DNA from: Isoetes taiwanensis
Taxonomy: Eukaryota > Streptophyta > Lycopodiopsida > Isoetales > Isoetaceae
Length of the DNA: 64,000 nt
Assembly: GCA_021234155.1 (NCBI GenBank)
Contig: JAJEKV010000033.1
Location: 7,928,635-7,992,634, forward strand
Direction: 5' to 3'
The notes beneath the pieces were generated by a model. The model saw nothing but the letters and a program-made list of their open reading frames with translations. It did not search any database and was not told the DNA's origin. Position 1 is the first letter of the stretch; every line of letters starts with the position of its first letter. Of the stretch, positions 50,476-60,749 are shown piece after piece. Made by a program: the position numbers and the translations under genes.

Positions 50476-50484
50476 CAATTTATA
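50476..50484 (-). promoter_or_regulatory. TATA box of orfP1
   Basis: TATAAATTG on the minus strand, 92 bp upstream of the ATG. Confidence 0.5.
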
Positions 50485-50837
50485 CATATTAGCGCTTGAA
50501 CATATTAAACACACTCGGCTGCTGTCGCACGTGTCGAGGGGATTCTGTCGGTTGTCCGCTAGAACACATTAATGGTACTGTCCGCTGGAACACATTAATA
50601 ACTATTCTAACTACACTGTATATCACACCACGCGAAATCTGCACACGAGCTTTAAAACCCTATGAAGGGTTTCGCTTCGTGTGATCTGTCTTGTCATTCT
50701 CTCTACCACGGATATTGAAAATTAAAAATAGGAAACGTAATATTCGGTACATTTGTCAAAAACTTTTCCCATTGAAAAATAAAACCAATTACAAACATTA
50801 AAAAAAAAAACGGGCCCCTCTAGGAGGAGCCCGATGC

Positions 50838-51255
50838 CTATGATCGCCGGGCAAGCTCTTCCTGGAGGGCAGTGATAATTTTTTTCTGCTCCTCCAACAT
50901 GATTGCCTGCCCCCAACCACGTTCTCATATTCCGCAACCTTATCTTCCCCGCCATCGAAGTGGGCTCGGGCAGCCTCTCCCGCTTCGATTGCGGCCCTAA
51001 GCCTCTCTTGGAGGTTATATCTCGTGGCGCGCAATTCGCGGTCTAAGGCAGCCCGCTGATTGTCGCGCACTAAAATCACCTCCCTGTAGAAGGCGGCCTT
51101 TTCCTCTGCCGCCGGCCAGCTTGGCGGCGCCTTCATCATTCTTTTTCTTTTAGAAGGCGGATCCGCTCCTCCGCTTCGGTAGCGAATGTTCTGAATTTCC
51201 TTGACCAAAACTTGAGACAAGATCTCGGCGGGGATGGAACCGAGCTGGAGGCCAT
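50838..51255 (-). pseudogene. orfP2: coiled-coil P-family protein
   Basis: ATG at 51,255 gives MASSS, then a one-base shift leads to IPAEILSQVLVKEIQNIRYR, corresponding to the LP-x-[DE]-I...MKRxKE motif of its paralogues. A basic stretch (PPSKRKRMMKAPPSW) and long amphipathic helices (VRDNQRAALDRELRATRYNL) follow, and after another shift IMLEEQKKIITALQEELARR to TAG at 50,838-50,840. About 139 residues in all. TATATAAAG lies 91 bp upstream. It is the only P gene in this stretch not part of the tandem duplication. Confidence 0.55.
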
Positions 51256-51345
51256 TGAAAGTGATGGGAGAACAGGAGTGATGGTCGAGGGCGGATGTGG
51301 TAGAAACAGAAGATGGCGGATAGGAGAAGACAAAGGCCTCCGGCG

Positions 51346-51354
51346 CTTTATATA
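51346..51354 (-). promoter_or_regulatory. TATA box of orfP2
   Basis: TATATAAAG followed by CGCC on the minus strand, a context shared with the H3-like gene at 61,621. Confidence 0.5.
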
Positions 51355-51893
51355 GAAACTAGAGATACGTTGGAATCTACGACGGTTCTATGAAGCACCG
51401 ATAAAGTTGTGTAATAATCCCACGAGGCTAAAATTATAGCATGCAATTAGGCAACGGTAGCCTATGTTCGCATCATGGGATCCGTCATATCCTAGCCGCA
51501 TCTTGTATCACCGCATAAAAAGACGTTGTTATTGTGGCAACAAGATGCCACGCCCTTGGCATGACGTTGTCATCCACAAGCCATGATATGTGAATAGACG
51601 TTGTCATCCACATGCAAATTAGCATTTACACCGCAAAGTTATATCACATAATCTAGCTAGATATTTGTGTTACATACACTTTTCCATTAATAAATTATGA
51701 ATTTATACATACAACGAGGTGTACGTTGTGGAGATCATAATGACGAAAATCCATTGATTGCTACCTAATTGCAAGAATGGCATTTCGCGTCGTGTGATCT
51801 TTTAATAAAACAAAACAAGAGAACAGATAGAAGCAAGAAATAGAGCAAATTTTTCTTTGAAACAAAAAATATATATACAATGGCTACGGATCT

Positions 51894-52240
51894 TCATGAT
51901 CCCCAGAAATGAAGCCGTCAAGTTGCAAGCTCATCCTCCGCGACTCGAAGCTTCTTCTCCATATCTTCTAGCGCTGCGAAATATTGTGTGCGAGTAAAAT
52001 CGCCTTCGACCCTACGGGCTATTGGCCTCTCGGTACCTGGTTAATGTTGTCACAGCTCAAGGTCTCGCTCATGCAAGCCAACCCCTAGTGAATTCTAACT
52101 CGTCCCACCTCCATCTTCTCGGCGACGAGACGGCTGTTTTCGTCGTGAACCTCCTTGAATCTCTTCATCACCACAGCAAGGGTGATGTCCGCGGGCAGTT
52201 CTGGGCGCGGTCGCTTGCTGGAGGAGGATGAAGATGCCAT
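51894..52240 (-). pseudogene. orfP3: P-family protein, unit 1
   Basis: ATG at 52,240; N-terminus MASSSSSSKRPRPELPADIT, then LAVVMKRFKEVHDENSRLVA, followed by a coiled coil in shifted frames and an acidic end (DHEDP) with TAG at 51,894-51,896. About 115 residues. TATAAATAG lies about 106 bp upstream and the palindrome 51,733-51,799 about 95 bp after the stop. It is closely related to orfP4, so an older duplication preceded the 5.4-kb one. Confidence 0.6.
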
Positions 52241-52345
52241 CGGAGGAGAAGGCGGAAGGCGGAAGGGCTGAAGGGGGGAGAAGATGAGCAAGTAAGAAGG
52301 CTAAGGCTAAGAGGATCTGAGGTCGAAGGCAAGATAGAAAGTCTT

Positions 52346-52354
52346 CTATTTATA
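52346..52354 (-). promoter_or_regulatory. TATA box of orfP3
   Basis: TATAAATAG followed by AAGACTTTC on the minus strand; a near-identical block precedes orfP4, P5 and P6. Confidence 0.6.
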
Positions 52355-52772
52355 ACAGGGGATTTCAGAGTAGCTTGAGTCACACGACGCCAAGGATGCC
52401 GTGGGTCGGGAAAATCGACCGCTTACTTCTCGCGTCGTGTGAGGAAAAAAGGACCGTTACTTCTTCTAACATCTTTTCTTCCGAGAGAAAGCTCGTGTGA
52501 TAATTTTTATTGATAATTTTGGTGATACAATCTATACATAAGTAATTTTACTGATACATAACTAAAGATAGAACTTCTCATTGAAGCAAAATAGAACGGC
52601 ATGGAATCACCGCGGCCACGCGAAATCCATTGATTGCTACCTAATTGCAAGCAAGGCATTTCGGCGTCGTGATATTTTAATAAAACGAGAACATACATTG
52701 GAACAACGGGATAGATAGAAGCAAAAAAATAGAAAAACTTTTCTTTGAAGCAAAAATAGATAGATACAACGG

Positions 52773-53169
52773 CTAGGGATCTTCATGATCCTCTAGCTGA
52801 TTTTCATGTCCCGCGGTTGGCCGTAAGGTCGCGTTCTCATCCTCCGCAGCTCGGAGCTTCTTCTCCATATCTTCTAAGGCCTGCGAAATCATGTGAGCAG
52901 TTTCAACTGCCTCGGCCCTGCGGCTCGTCGCCTCTTGGTACATGGCGAATGTTTCCACGAGCTCAACGTCTCGCTCGTGCAGCAGCTCCCTCGTGAAGGC
53001 TAATCTGTCGACCGCCTCATTGTTCTGGCGCGGCGAGGCGGTTGTTTTCATCATGGATCTCCTTGAATCTCTTCATCACCACTGCAAGGGTGATGTCCAC
53101 GGGCAGCTCTGGGGGCTGGGGAGTGCTATCTTGGCGTGGTCGCTTGCTAGAGGAAGATGATGATGCCAT
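52773..53169 (-). CDS. orfP4: P-family coiled-coil protein, unit 1
   Basis: ATG at 53,169 (MASSSSS-like). The LPVDITLAVVMKRFKEIHDE motif region is followed by an open stretch of 93 codons: RLAFTRELLHERDVELVETF, then TAHMISQALEDMEKKLRAAE and a C-terminal ENQLEDHEDP with stop at 52,773. Long amphipathic helices suggest an oligomeric coiled coil of about 132 residues, the best preserved P gene. One shift near 53,050 separates the N-terminal motif from the helix. Function unknown. Confidence 0.6.
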
Positions 53170-53256
53170 CGGAGCAGAAGGTGGAAGGCGGAAGCCGGAA
53201 GTAGAAGATGAGCAGAAGGCGGAAGGCGATCGGAGGTCAGCGTGGACATCGGTCTT

Positions 53257-53265
53257 CTATTTATA
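53257..53265 (-). promoter_or_regulatory. TATA box of orfP4
   Basis: TATAAATAG on the minus strand, 88 bp upstream of the ATG, just downstream of palindrome 53,272-53,301. Confidence 0.6.
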
Positions 53266-53540
53266 ACATGAGTCACACGAGTTGCTTCTCGCATCGTGTG
53301 AGGAATAAATAAATTAATTGTCTTTTTCCAATAATATTTCATTTCTTCGAGATAGATATCACACGACGCGAAAACCTAGATATGACAAAAATCGACCGAT
53401 GTATTTCAAGTGATGTGAATAAATACAAATAAAATAATTTTTATTAGGAATTTCGGAAGGACAATCAGTACATAAATAATTTTACCGATACAAGTTGGAA
53501 AACATATAACTTCCAATTTCTCAAGCTTATTAAATCAATT

Positions 53541-55069
53541 TCATGCTCTTTCAATCCCCTACCGCGACCGATCCAACAAGGCAATGACTTCCATGTTATC
53601 GACCCGACTTTCAACCTTGGGTGAGTCAAGCAAGCCCGCTGACTAAAAATTTAACATATTGCTCGCTTGCATGAGACCGGCTTGGTCGTCAAAATATTGT
53701 AACACAACATCCCTACCGAATTGCTATCACCCTTTCGGTGTTTGATGCCAATTGGGAATGGTTCCCAACATGCATAATGCACGGAGGTAATAGACAAACT
53801 CTGCACCCTTTGACCGAAAGTTCTCACAAGACGATTATCTCCCCATTAACGAATCTTGAGATATATCTTAACAATGTAGAGTCCTTCAATCTTTCCCCGC
53901 CTGGCGTGCATGTCGGCAAGAAAAATCATCTACTTCCCACAAATAAGAACCCTCAAGATTATCTTCTTCACATTTATCCTCATCTACCGGGCTTATCTTT
54001 GCCTTGATTGATCAAGGGCACATAAACTCAGATCCTGTTGGCGGCTTTGCACCGGAGACGCTGGAATTCTTCTTCCGTTGGTAGGTTCGCCTCATCTTGA
54101 GCAAATCGAAACTCCAGCCTCTCATATGCTTCTTTAAGCTTTATAGCATTGCCGGTATAATTAGATACTTCAAACATCTCTTTGTCCAAATCCTCTTCAA
54201 AATCTAGGCCTAAGTTTACCCATTCGGCCAAGGTAATCTTGATAAAGCTCGTCTTCCCTAGCACACATTAAGTAACATAGACGGGTTCCTCAAGATATCA
54301 CTTAGCAATAAGTATTCTTTGCCTTCCACTAAAATTGGCGTTATGTCGGACAACTTCTTTTCATCCTCATCCCCATCCTCATCACCTTGAATCATCTCCC
54401 TCCTCGTTCACCCAAGGCCGGTCGTCGAAGCTAAAACTCCTACATTCTTGCTCTTCTTCTTGTAGATCTATCTCCATTTCTCGTCATAGTCAGCATCATC
54501 ACACATAACTGACCCCCCCCTGGCTTAAAGATTTCATTGTTTCAGTGTATCTTCGGTTTGGCGGGCGAATGCAATAACTAGCAAATGCAAGCGGCAAAGA
54601 GAAATAAGATACCTTCTTAAGCACAAGGGCGCCTTGCCGGGAGGAGCACGTTATGCAACATTCTTGAAAAACATCTTCCCCGTTTGCAAATGGGAAGCCG
54701 CCTCCTCTAGAGCTGGTTTTGGAATCCACGAGCGAGGACATCCGCAAAGGACATCTTGGCGAGACCAAGCGATGCGGGTGAAAGCTAAAGCAACCTCGCG
54801 ATAGCATCCAAGCTCGCTTCTTGTTTGCCATGATGTCCAACTCCTTGCAATAGAACGGATAAATCACAGTCGGCATAACTTCCTCGTTGTCATGAGGGGC
54901 GGATGTATACCATTCCGTGAACTTCACATAACAATCCATGGCGAAGCAAACGAGCGAAAACAAGAAGATGTTTAGGAGCCGGTAAGGCTCGCCACTTTTG
55001 AACTCAAGTAGCCGGTTGTCGATTATGAAAGGGGACACAGGCCGTTGTGGGGAGATTTGTCCGGTACAT
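53541..55069 (-). pseudogene. orfC, unit 1: unrecognised protein of about 500 residues
   Basis: The start is taken as the ATG at 55,069, immediately after a telobox array; unit 2 reads MYGQISPQRYRVPFHNRQRL there. Further landmarks: LLEFKSGEPYRLLNIFLFSL, TVIYPFYCKELDIMANKKRA, an acidic region, the motif TPILVEGKEYLLLSDIL shared with the 10.7-kb gene, then ITLAEWVNLGLDFEEDLDKE, YERLEFRFAQDEANLPTEEE and, near the end, RDVVLQYFDDQAGLMQASNM, with TGA at 53,541-53,543. Several frame breaks occur, generally beside CG sites. A possible small intron starts at GTATCTTATTTC near 54,613. I recognise no domain. Confidence 0.5.
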
Positions 55070-55098
55070 TTTAGGGTTAGGGTTAGGGTTAGGGTTGG
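55070..55098 (-). promoter_or_regulatory. Telobox array upstream of orfC, unit 1
   Basis: Four tandem TTAGGG units on the plus strand (AACCCTAA teloboxes on the coding strand) directly abut the orfC start and lie between it and palindrome 55,098-55,169. Teloboxes are known activators in plant promoters of translation- and replication-related genes. The tract is too short to be a telomere. Confidence 0.6.
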
Positions 55099-55169
55099 AT
55101 CACACGACGCCGCGAAGACTACTATGTGCAACAAAAAGCACAATGCTTGCTGCTTGGCGTCGTGTGATC
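55098..55169. repeat. Palindrome between orfC and the H3-like gene, unit 1
   Basis: Arms GATCACACGACGCC and GGCGTCGTGTGATC with a loop of about 44 bp, one of the best preserved. It sits just upstream of orfC and roughly 160 bp past the end of the H3-like gene. Confidence 0.85.
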
Positions 55170-55319
55170 CTCACGATAAACATTAAAAAAAAAAATACAA
55201 AGTCTGGCTAGGCTTCTAAGAAGAAATGGACTAAGAGATTAAGCTTATAAAGCCATTGCATTAAGAAATATTATACATATGAAAAAAAACACAAAGGCAC
55301 TTCACGGCCTTTTTTAAAG

Positions 55320-56183
55320 GGGTCTTTCTTCTTGTTGTATTCACCATAAAATTTTGACCATAGTACTCGGGATCCCTTATGCGTAAGGCGAGGCATGTTC
55401 TTGGGCATGATGATCAATCAAAGCTTGGCATGTATTGCTGCAAAGGCTGCGAGTCCTCGAAACAGGCCAGAGCCAAGCTGCTTCCGAAGCCATTTGAAGA
55501 GCATTTAAAGGCGATTTAGCTTGAATTACATGCTTGGTATGATGTATCGCACCACACTCTTGCCGGAATCTCTCTCACGAGCTTTGGCAAATGGGAGGCG
55601 GAATGACCATCTCGATTGCTCTTCGATGCTTCTTAATCTGTGGCCTCTCCCCAATACCGAGCTTCCGTCTTAAAACCCCCACAGGCCTCTACCCTCACCC
55701 ACCCCGGCATTTGGAGCCTTTTTGCTCGGCCGACTCTTCCGACCAGCCTCCTCACCCGGCATCTGTGTGTTCCTCGGCCCACTCTTCCGTACTCTCCTCA
55801 CATTCCTGATCGCCTTCCCTTTACGGCGTTGGGCCTCCTCCTCGATTTGAAGGTCCTGCACCTCCACGGGAGGAGCGGGAGGGCGAGGGAAAAGCAAGAA
55901 GAGGCGGCTGCCCAATAATTAATCGGCATCATATTCTCGCTTTCGGTCTCTCACATTTTCATCCTCTGTCTCCGAACCGGAGTGCACCTCCCTACTTACT
56001 CCGGAGCTGCTTCTCCCGCCGTCTGTCATGCGGATTTCTTTTCCGGGTCTTCTGTTAGGCATGGTCGGAGGAGGAGAATCTCTATCAGAGACTTCAGAGT
56101 CAGATGAAGAAGGCGGACTAATGTAATCACCGGCCTTACACCACCACGGATGGATCCTTGCGGTTTTGCTTAGTTCTTGCCAT
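55320..56183 (-). pseudogene. Divergent histone H3-like gene, unit 1
   Basis: ATG at 56,183 in a strong context (AAGCCATGGC). The first residues read MARTKQ, then an extra A in an AAAA run shifts the frame; with three A, as in unit 2, it reads MARTKQTAR and stays open for 87 codons. Lys9 and the rest of the canonical H3 tail are absent, replaced by IHP..WCKAGDYISPP and a Ser/Asp/Arg-rich linker. A Glu/Arg-rich linker follows. The histone fold is in broken frames: EIKKHRRAIEMVI (helix 1), LNALQMASEA (helix 2), CFEDSQ (for LFEDTN) and IMPKNM, ending near NKKK. The C-terminus is longer than canonical H3. The total would be about 285 residues, twice normal H3. Nuclear chromatin protein by family. 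Confidence 0.65.
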
Positions 56184-56200
56184 GGCTTCTCGGCGGATGG

Positions 56201-56209
56201 CTTTTTATA
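56201..56209 (-). promoter_or_regulatory. TATA-like motif of H3-like gene, unit 1
   Basis: TATAAAAAG on the minus strand, only about 18 bp before the ATG. If used as a TATA box, transcription would start at or near the ATG, so the leader would be extremely short; the motif may not be the active one. Confidence 0.35.
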
Positions 56210-56393
56210 CTACTGAACAACGACAAAAATAGACACAACTGGCGGGGAGATAAATAGTAAAAAAACGAAGTTAAAGTAAAATATGATGGTAACGTTTTTA
56301 AATAATTGTACGGAACCCTAAAAAATATCGGACAAAATCACGGAACCCTAAAAAACATCGGACAAAAACACAAATAAAAACCGATTCAAAGCG

Positions 56394-56811
56394 CTAGCCG
56401 ATAGACAATTTCTTGTTGATCGCGAACTCACTAAACTTTACATTTCCCTCTTGCCCAGAACCAACCCTAATGCCATCAATAAAATAATGGAAGTCGCCGC
56501 GGCAATTTCCTCTGTCTCCATTAGCACTCTTAGCTCGATAATGGCCATTAAACTTTCCATGGTGGCCGTATAAATGACTTCCTCCCCTCTCCATACTCGA
56601 ATATCCACCGCATCGGAGTGTCTATTATGGTCCTCAAACGGCTCCCAAAAAGTTGTGCAGCCTCTCTTTTTCTGTTTCCTTCGTTCTAGTTGACAATTAA
56701 CGTATAAATATTGTTTTGGAAGAAAGTATCTGAACTTAAAGGAGGACTTAACTACGCGGACCTCTGTTAGTTGACCGGATGATTCGTGGAATCGAACATC
56801 CCAGGTCGGAA
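56394..56811 (-). pseudogene. orfE, unit 1: 5'-truncated by the duplication junction
   Basis: Corresponds to the downstream part of orfE in unit 2. Stretches VKSSFKFRYFLPKQYLYVNC, HGKFNGHYRAKSANGDRGNC and VKFSEFAINKKLSIG end at TAG 56,394. The unit boundary cuts the gene, so its first half and promoter are missing here. A non-functional remnant in its present context. Confidence 0.6.
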
Positions 56812-57333
56812 ACTAGAAACTAGAGATACGTTGGAATCTACGGTTGCGAGTACCGATAAAGTTGTGTAATAATCCTACGAGGCGAAATTATAGCATGCAA
56901 TTAGGCAACGGTAGCCTATGTTCGCATCATGGGATCCGTCATATCCTAGCCGTACTGTATGCAGGCCGTACAAAAGACAGTGTTATTGTGGCAGCGCATG
57001 CCACGTCCTTGGCATGACGTTGTCATCCACAAGCCACGTATGTGAATAGACGTTGTCATCCACATGCAAATTCGCATTTACCTGCAAGTTATATCACATA
57101 ATCTAGCTAGATATTTGTGTTACATACACTTTTCCATTAATAAATTATGAATTTATACATACAACGGGTATCGTTGTGGAGATCATCTGACGCGAAATCC
57201 ATTGATTGCTACCTAATTGCAAGAATGGCATTTCGTCGTGCAAATGATCTTTTAATAAAACAAAACAAGAGAACAGATAGAAGCAAGAAATAGAGCAAAT
57301 TTTTCTTTGAAACAAAAAATATATATACAATGG

Positions 57334-57686
57334 CTACGGATCTTCATGATCCCAGTAGGCTGGCCGTAAAGTTGCGTTCTCATCCTCCGCGACTCGAAGC
57401 TTCTTCTCCATATCTTCTAGCGCTGCGAAATATTGTGTGCGATTAAAGCGCCACGACCCTCTGGCTATTGGCCTCTCTATTTTGGTTAATGTTGCTGCGA
57501 GAGCTCAAGGTCTCCGCTCATGCGGCAGCCCTTAGTGAATTCTAACGCTCCACCGCCTCCATCTTCTCGGCGGCGAGGCGGGTTTTTTCGTCGTGGAACC
57601 TCCTTGAATCTCTTCATCACCACAGCAAGGGTGATGTCCGCTGGCGATTAAACGCCGTCGCCATCGGAGGAGGATGAAGATGCCAT
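57334..57686 (-). pseudogene. orfP5: copy of orfP3 in unit 2
   Basis: ATG at 57,686 (MASSSSS-), TAG at 57,334-57,336. Same context as orfP3, with TATAAATAG at 57,793. The LPADI motif region is garbled by CG-associated differences near 57,645 and the frame is broken. Confidence 0.55.
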
Positions 57687-57792
57687 CGGAGGAGAAGGCT
57701 GGGCTAAGGCTAAAGGGAAGGGGAGAAGATGAAGCGTAGAAGCGGAAGGCGGAAGAAGAGGATCGGAGGTCGAAGGCAAGATAGAAAGTCTT

Positions 57793-57801
57793 CTATTTAT
57801 A
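57793..57801 (-). promoter_or_regulatory. TATA box of orfP5
   Basis: TATAAATAG on the minus strand, 107 bp upstream of the orfP5 ATG, as at 52,346. Confidence 0.55.
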
Positions 57802-58047
57802 ACAGGGATTTCAGAGTAGCTTGAGTCACACGGCCTTGAAGGATGCCGTGGGTCGAAAATCGGCCAGATTACTTCTCGCGTCGTGTGAGGAAAAAGGACC
57901 GTTACTTCTTCTAACATCTTTTCTTCGAGAAAGCTCGTGTGATAATTTTTATTGATAATTTCGGTGATACAATCTATACATAAGTAATTTTACTGATACA
58001 TAACTAAAGATAGAACTTCTCATTGAAGCAAAATAGAACGGCATGGA

Positions 58048-58113
58048 GATCACACGACGCGAAATCCATTGATTGCTACCTAATTGCAAGCAAGGCATTT
58101 CGCGTCGTGTGAT
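58048..58113. repeat. Best-preserved palindrome (17-bp perfect arms)
   Basis: Arms ATCACACGACGCGAAAT and ATTTCGCGTCGTGTGAT are perfectly complementary around a loop of about 32 bp with CATTGATTGCTACCTAATTG. It lies about 97 bp after the orfP6 stop. The unit-1 counterpart at 52,607-52,674 is corrupted in the left arm. Confidence 0.9.
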
Positions 58114-58209
58114 ATTTTAATAAAACAGAACATACATTGGAACAACAGGATAGATAGAAGCAAAAATAGAAAAACTTTTCTTTGAAGCAAAAATAGATAG
58201 ATACAACGG

Positions 58210-58607
58210 CTAGGGATCTTCATGATCCTCTAGCTGATTTTCATGTCCTGCAGCTGAAGCCGTAAGGCTGCGTTCTCATCCTCCGCAGCTCGGAGCTTCT
58301 TCTCCATATCTTCTAAGGCCTGCGAAATCATGTGAGCAGTTTCAACTGCCTCGGCCCTGCGGCTCGTCGCCTCTTGGTACATGGCGAATGTTTCCACGAG
58401 CTCAACGTCTCGCCGTGCAGCAGCTCCCTCGTGAAGGCTAATCAGTCGACCGCCTCATTGTTCTCGGCGACGAGGCGGTTGTTTTCATCATGGATCTCCT
58501 TGAATCTCTTCATCACCACTTTGCAAGGGTGATGTCCACGCAGCTCGGGGGCTGGGGAGTGCTATCTTGGCGTGGTCGCCTTTGCTAGAGGAAGATGATG
58601 ATGCCAT
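58210..58607 (-). pseudogene. orfP6: copy of orfP4 in unit 2
   Basis: ATG at 58,607 and TAG at 58,210-58,212. Same product as orfP4 but with shifts near 58,410, 58,545 and 58,610, all next to CG sites. TATAAATAG lies at 58,692. Confidence 0.55.
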
Positions 58608-58691
58608 CGAGCAGAAGGTGGAAGGCGGGCCGGAAGTAGAAGATGAGCGTATAGGCGGAAGGCGTCGGAGGTCGGCGCGGACATCGGTCTT

Positions 58692-58700
58692 CTATTTATA
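58692..58700 (-). promoter_or_regulatory. TATA box of orfP6
   Basis: TATAAATAG on the minus strand, 85 bp upstream of the orfP6 ATG, as at 53,257. Confidence 0.55.
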
Positions 58701-58968
58701 ACATGAGTCACACGAGTTGCTTCTGCATCGTGTGAGGAATAAATAAATTAATTGTCTTTTTCCAATAATATTTCATTTCTTGAGATAGATATCACACGAC
58801 GAAAACCTAGATATGATGAAAAATCGGTGATGTATTTCGTGATGTGAATAAATACAAATAAAATAATTTTTATTAGGAATTTCGAAGGACAATCAGTACA
58901 TAAATAATTTTACCGATACAAGTTGGAAAACATATAACTTCCAATTTCTCAAGCTTCGGCCGTCAATT

Positions 58969-60499
58969 TCATGCTCTTTCAATCCCCCTCACAAGACCGA
59001 TCCAACAAGGCAATGACTTCCATGTTATCGACCCCACTTTCAACCTTGGGTGAGTCAAGCCCGGCTAAAAATTTAACATATTGCTCGCCTGGCACCCGGC
59101 TTGGTCGTCAAAATATTGTAACACAACATCCCGCCCAATTGCTATCACCCTTTTCGGTGTTTGATGCCAATTGGGAATGGTTCCCAACATGCATAATGCA
59201 CGGAGGTAATAGACAAACTCTGCACCCTTTGACTGAAAGTTCTCAATAAGACGATTATCTCCCCATTAACGAATCTTGAGATATATCTTAACAATGTAGA
59301 GTCCTTCAATCAATCTTTCCCCACCCGTAATGTCGGCAAGAAAAATCATCTACTTCCCACAAATAAGAACCCTCAAGATTATCTTCTTCACATTTATCCT
59401 CATCTACCAGGGCTTATCTTTCTTGCGATTGATGAAGGGCACCAAACTCAGATCCTCTGTTGCGCTTTGCACGGAGACGCTTTGGAATTCTTCTTCCGTT
59501 GGTAGATTCGCCTCATCTTGAGCAAATCGAGACTCCAAATCTCATATGCTTCTTTAAGCTTTATAGCATTGCCGGTATAATTAGATACTTCAAACATCTC
59601 TTTGTCCAAATCCTCTTCAAAATCTAGGCCTAAGTTTACCCATTCGGCCAAGGTAATGATAAGCTCGTCTTCCTAGCACACATTAAGTAACATATAGATC
59701 GTTCCTCAAGATATCACTTAGCAATAAGTATTCTTTGCCTTCCACTAAAATTGGCGTTATGTCGGACAACTTCTTTTCATCCTCATCCCCATCCTCATCA
59801 CCTTGAATCATCTCCCTCCTCCGGTTCACCCAAGGCCGGTCAAAAACTAAGCTAAAACTCCTACATTCTTGCTCTTCTTCTTGTAGATCTATCTCCATTT
59901 CTACGTCATAGTCGGCATCATCACACATAACCGACCCCTCTTGGCTTAAAGATTTCATTGTTTCGATGTATCTTCGGGTTTGGCCGAAAGCGAGAATGCA
60001 ATAACTAGCAAATGCAAACGGCAAAGAGAAATAAGATACCTTCTTAAGCACAAGGGCGCGCGGCCGGGGAGGAGCCGTTTCGCGAAACATTCTTGAAAAA
60101 CATCTTCCCCGTTTGCAAATGGGAAGCCGCTCCCTCTAGAGCTGGTTTTGGAATCCACGAGCGGGGACATCCGCAAAGGGCGTCTTGGCCCGAGACCAAG
60201 CGGTGCAGGTGAAAGCTAAAGCAACCTCGCGATAGCATCCAAGCTCGCTCTTCGTTGCCATGATGTCCAACTCCTTGCAATAGAACGGATAAATCGCGGT
60301 CGGCGCAACTTCCTCGTTGTCATGAGGGCGTATGCATACCATTCCGGGAACTTCACATAACAATCCATGGCGAAGCAAACAGCGAAAACAAGAAGATGTT
60401 TAGGAGCCGGTAAGGCCCGCCATCGCTTTTGAACTCAAGTAGCCGTTGTCGATTATGAAAGGGGACACGGTACCGTTGTGGGGAGATTTGTCCGTACAT
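58969..60499 (-). pseudogene. orfC, unit 2
   Basis: Second copy of orfC, ATG at 60,499 right after the telobox array and TGA at 58,969-58,971. The N-terminus reads MYGQISPQRYRVPFHNRQRL without a break, the DNEEVAPTAIYPFYCKELDI and TPFADVPARGFQNQL parts are open, and an acidic stretch leads to TPILVEGKEYLLLSDIL. Different frame breaks from unit 1 make each copy useful for judging the other. Function unknown. Confidence 0.5.
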
Positions 60500-60528
60500 T
60501 TTAGGGTTAGGGTTAGGGTTAGGGTTGG
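60500..60528 (-). promoter_or_regulatory. Telobox array upstream of orfC, unit 2
   Basis: Same four TTAGGG units as at 55,070, directly before the ATG and after the palindrome. Confidence 0.6.
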
Positions 60529-60749
60529 ATCACACGACGCCAAGACTACTATGTGCAACAAAAAGCACAATGCTTCTTGGCTACGTCGTGTGATCCTCAC
60601 GTTATAACATTAAAAAAAAAAAATACAAAGTCTTGAAGCTAGGCTTCTAAGAAAGAAATGGACTAAGAGATTAAGCTTATAAAGCCATTGCATTAAGAAA
60701 TATTATACATATGAAAAAACACAAAAGGCACTTCACGGCCTTTTTAAGG

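Noticed and set aside
55076-55097. TTAGGG repeats as a telomere or chromosome-end remnant
   Set aside because: Only four units, present at the same place in both duplicate units and directly before a start codon; a promoter telobox explains it better.
55320-56183. CENH3 (centromeric histone) assignment for the H3-like gene
   Set aside because: CENH3 tails usually begin MARTKH or similar and have a longer loop 1. Here the start is exactly canonical H3, and helix 1 (STE..I..LPF..LVREI) is of canonical H3 type; the long linker fits neither.
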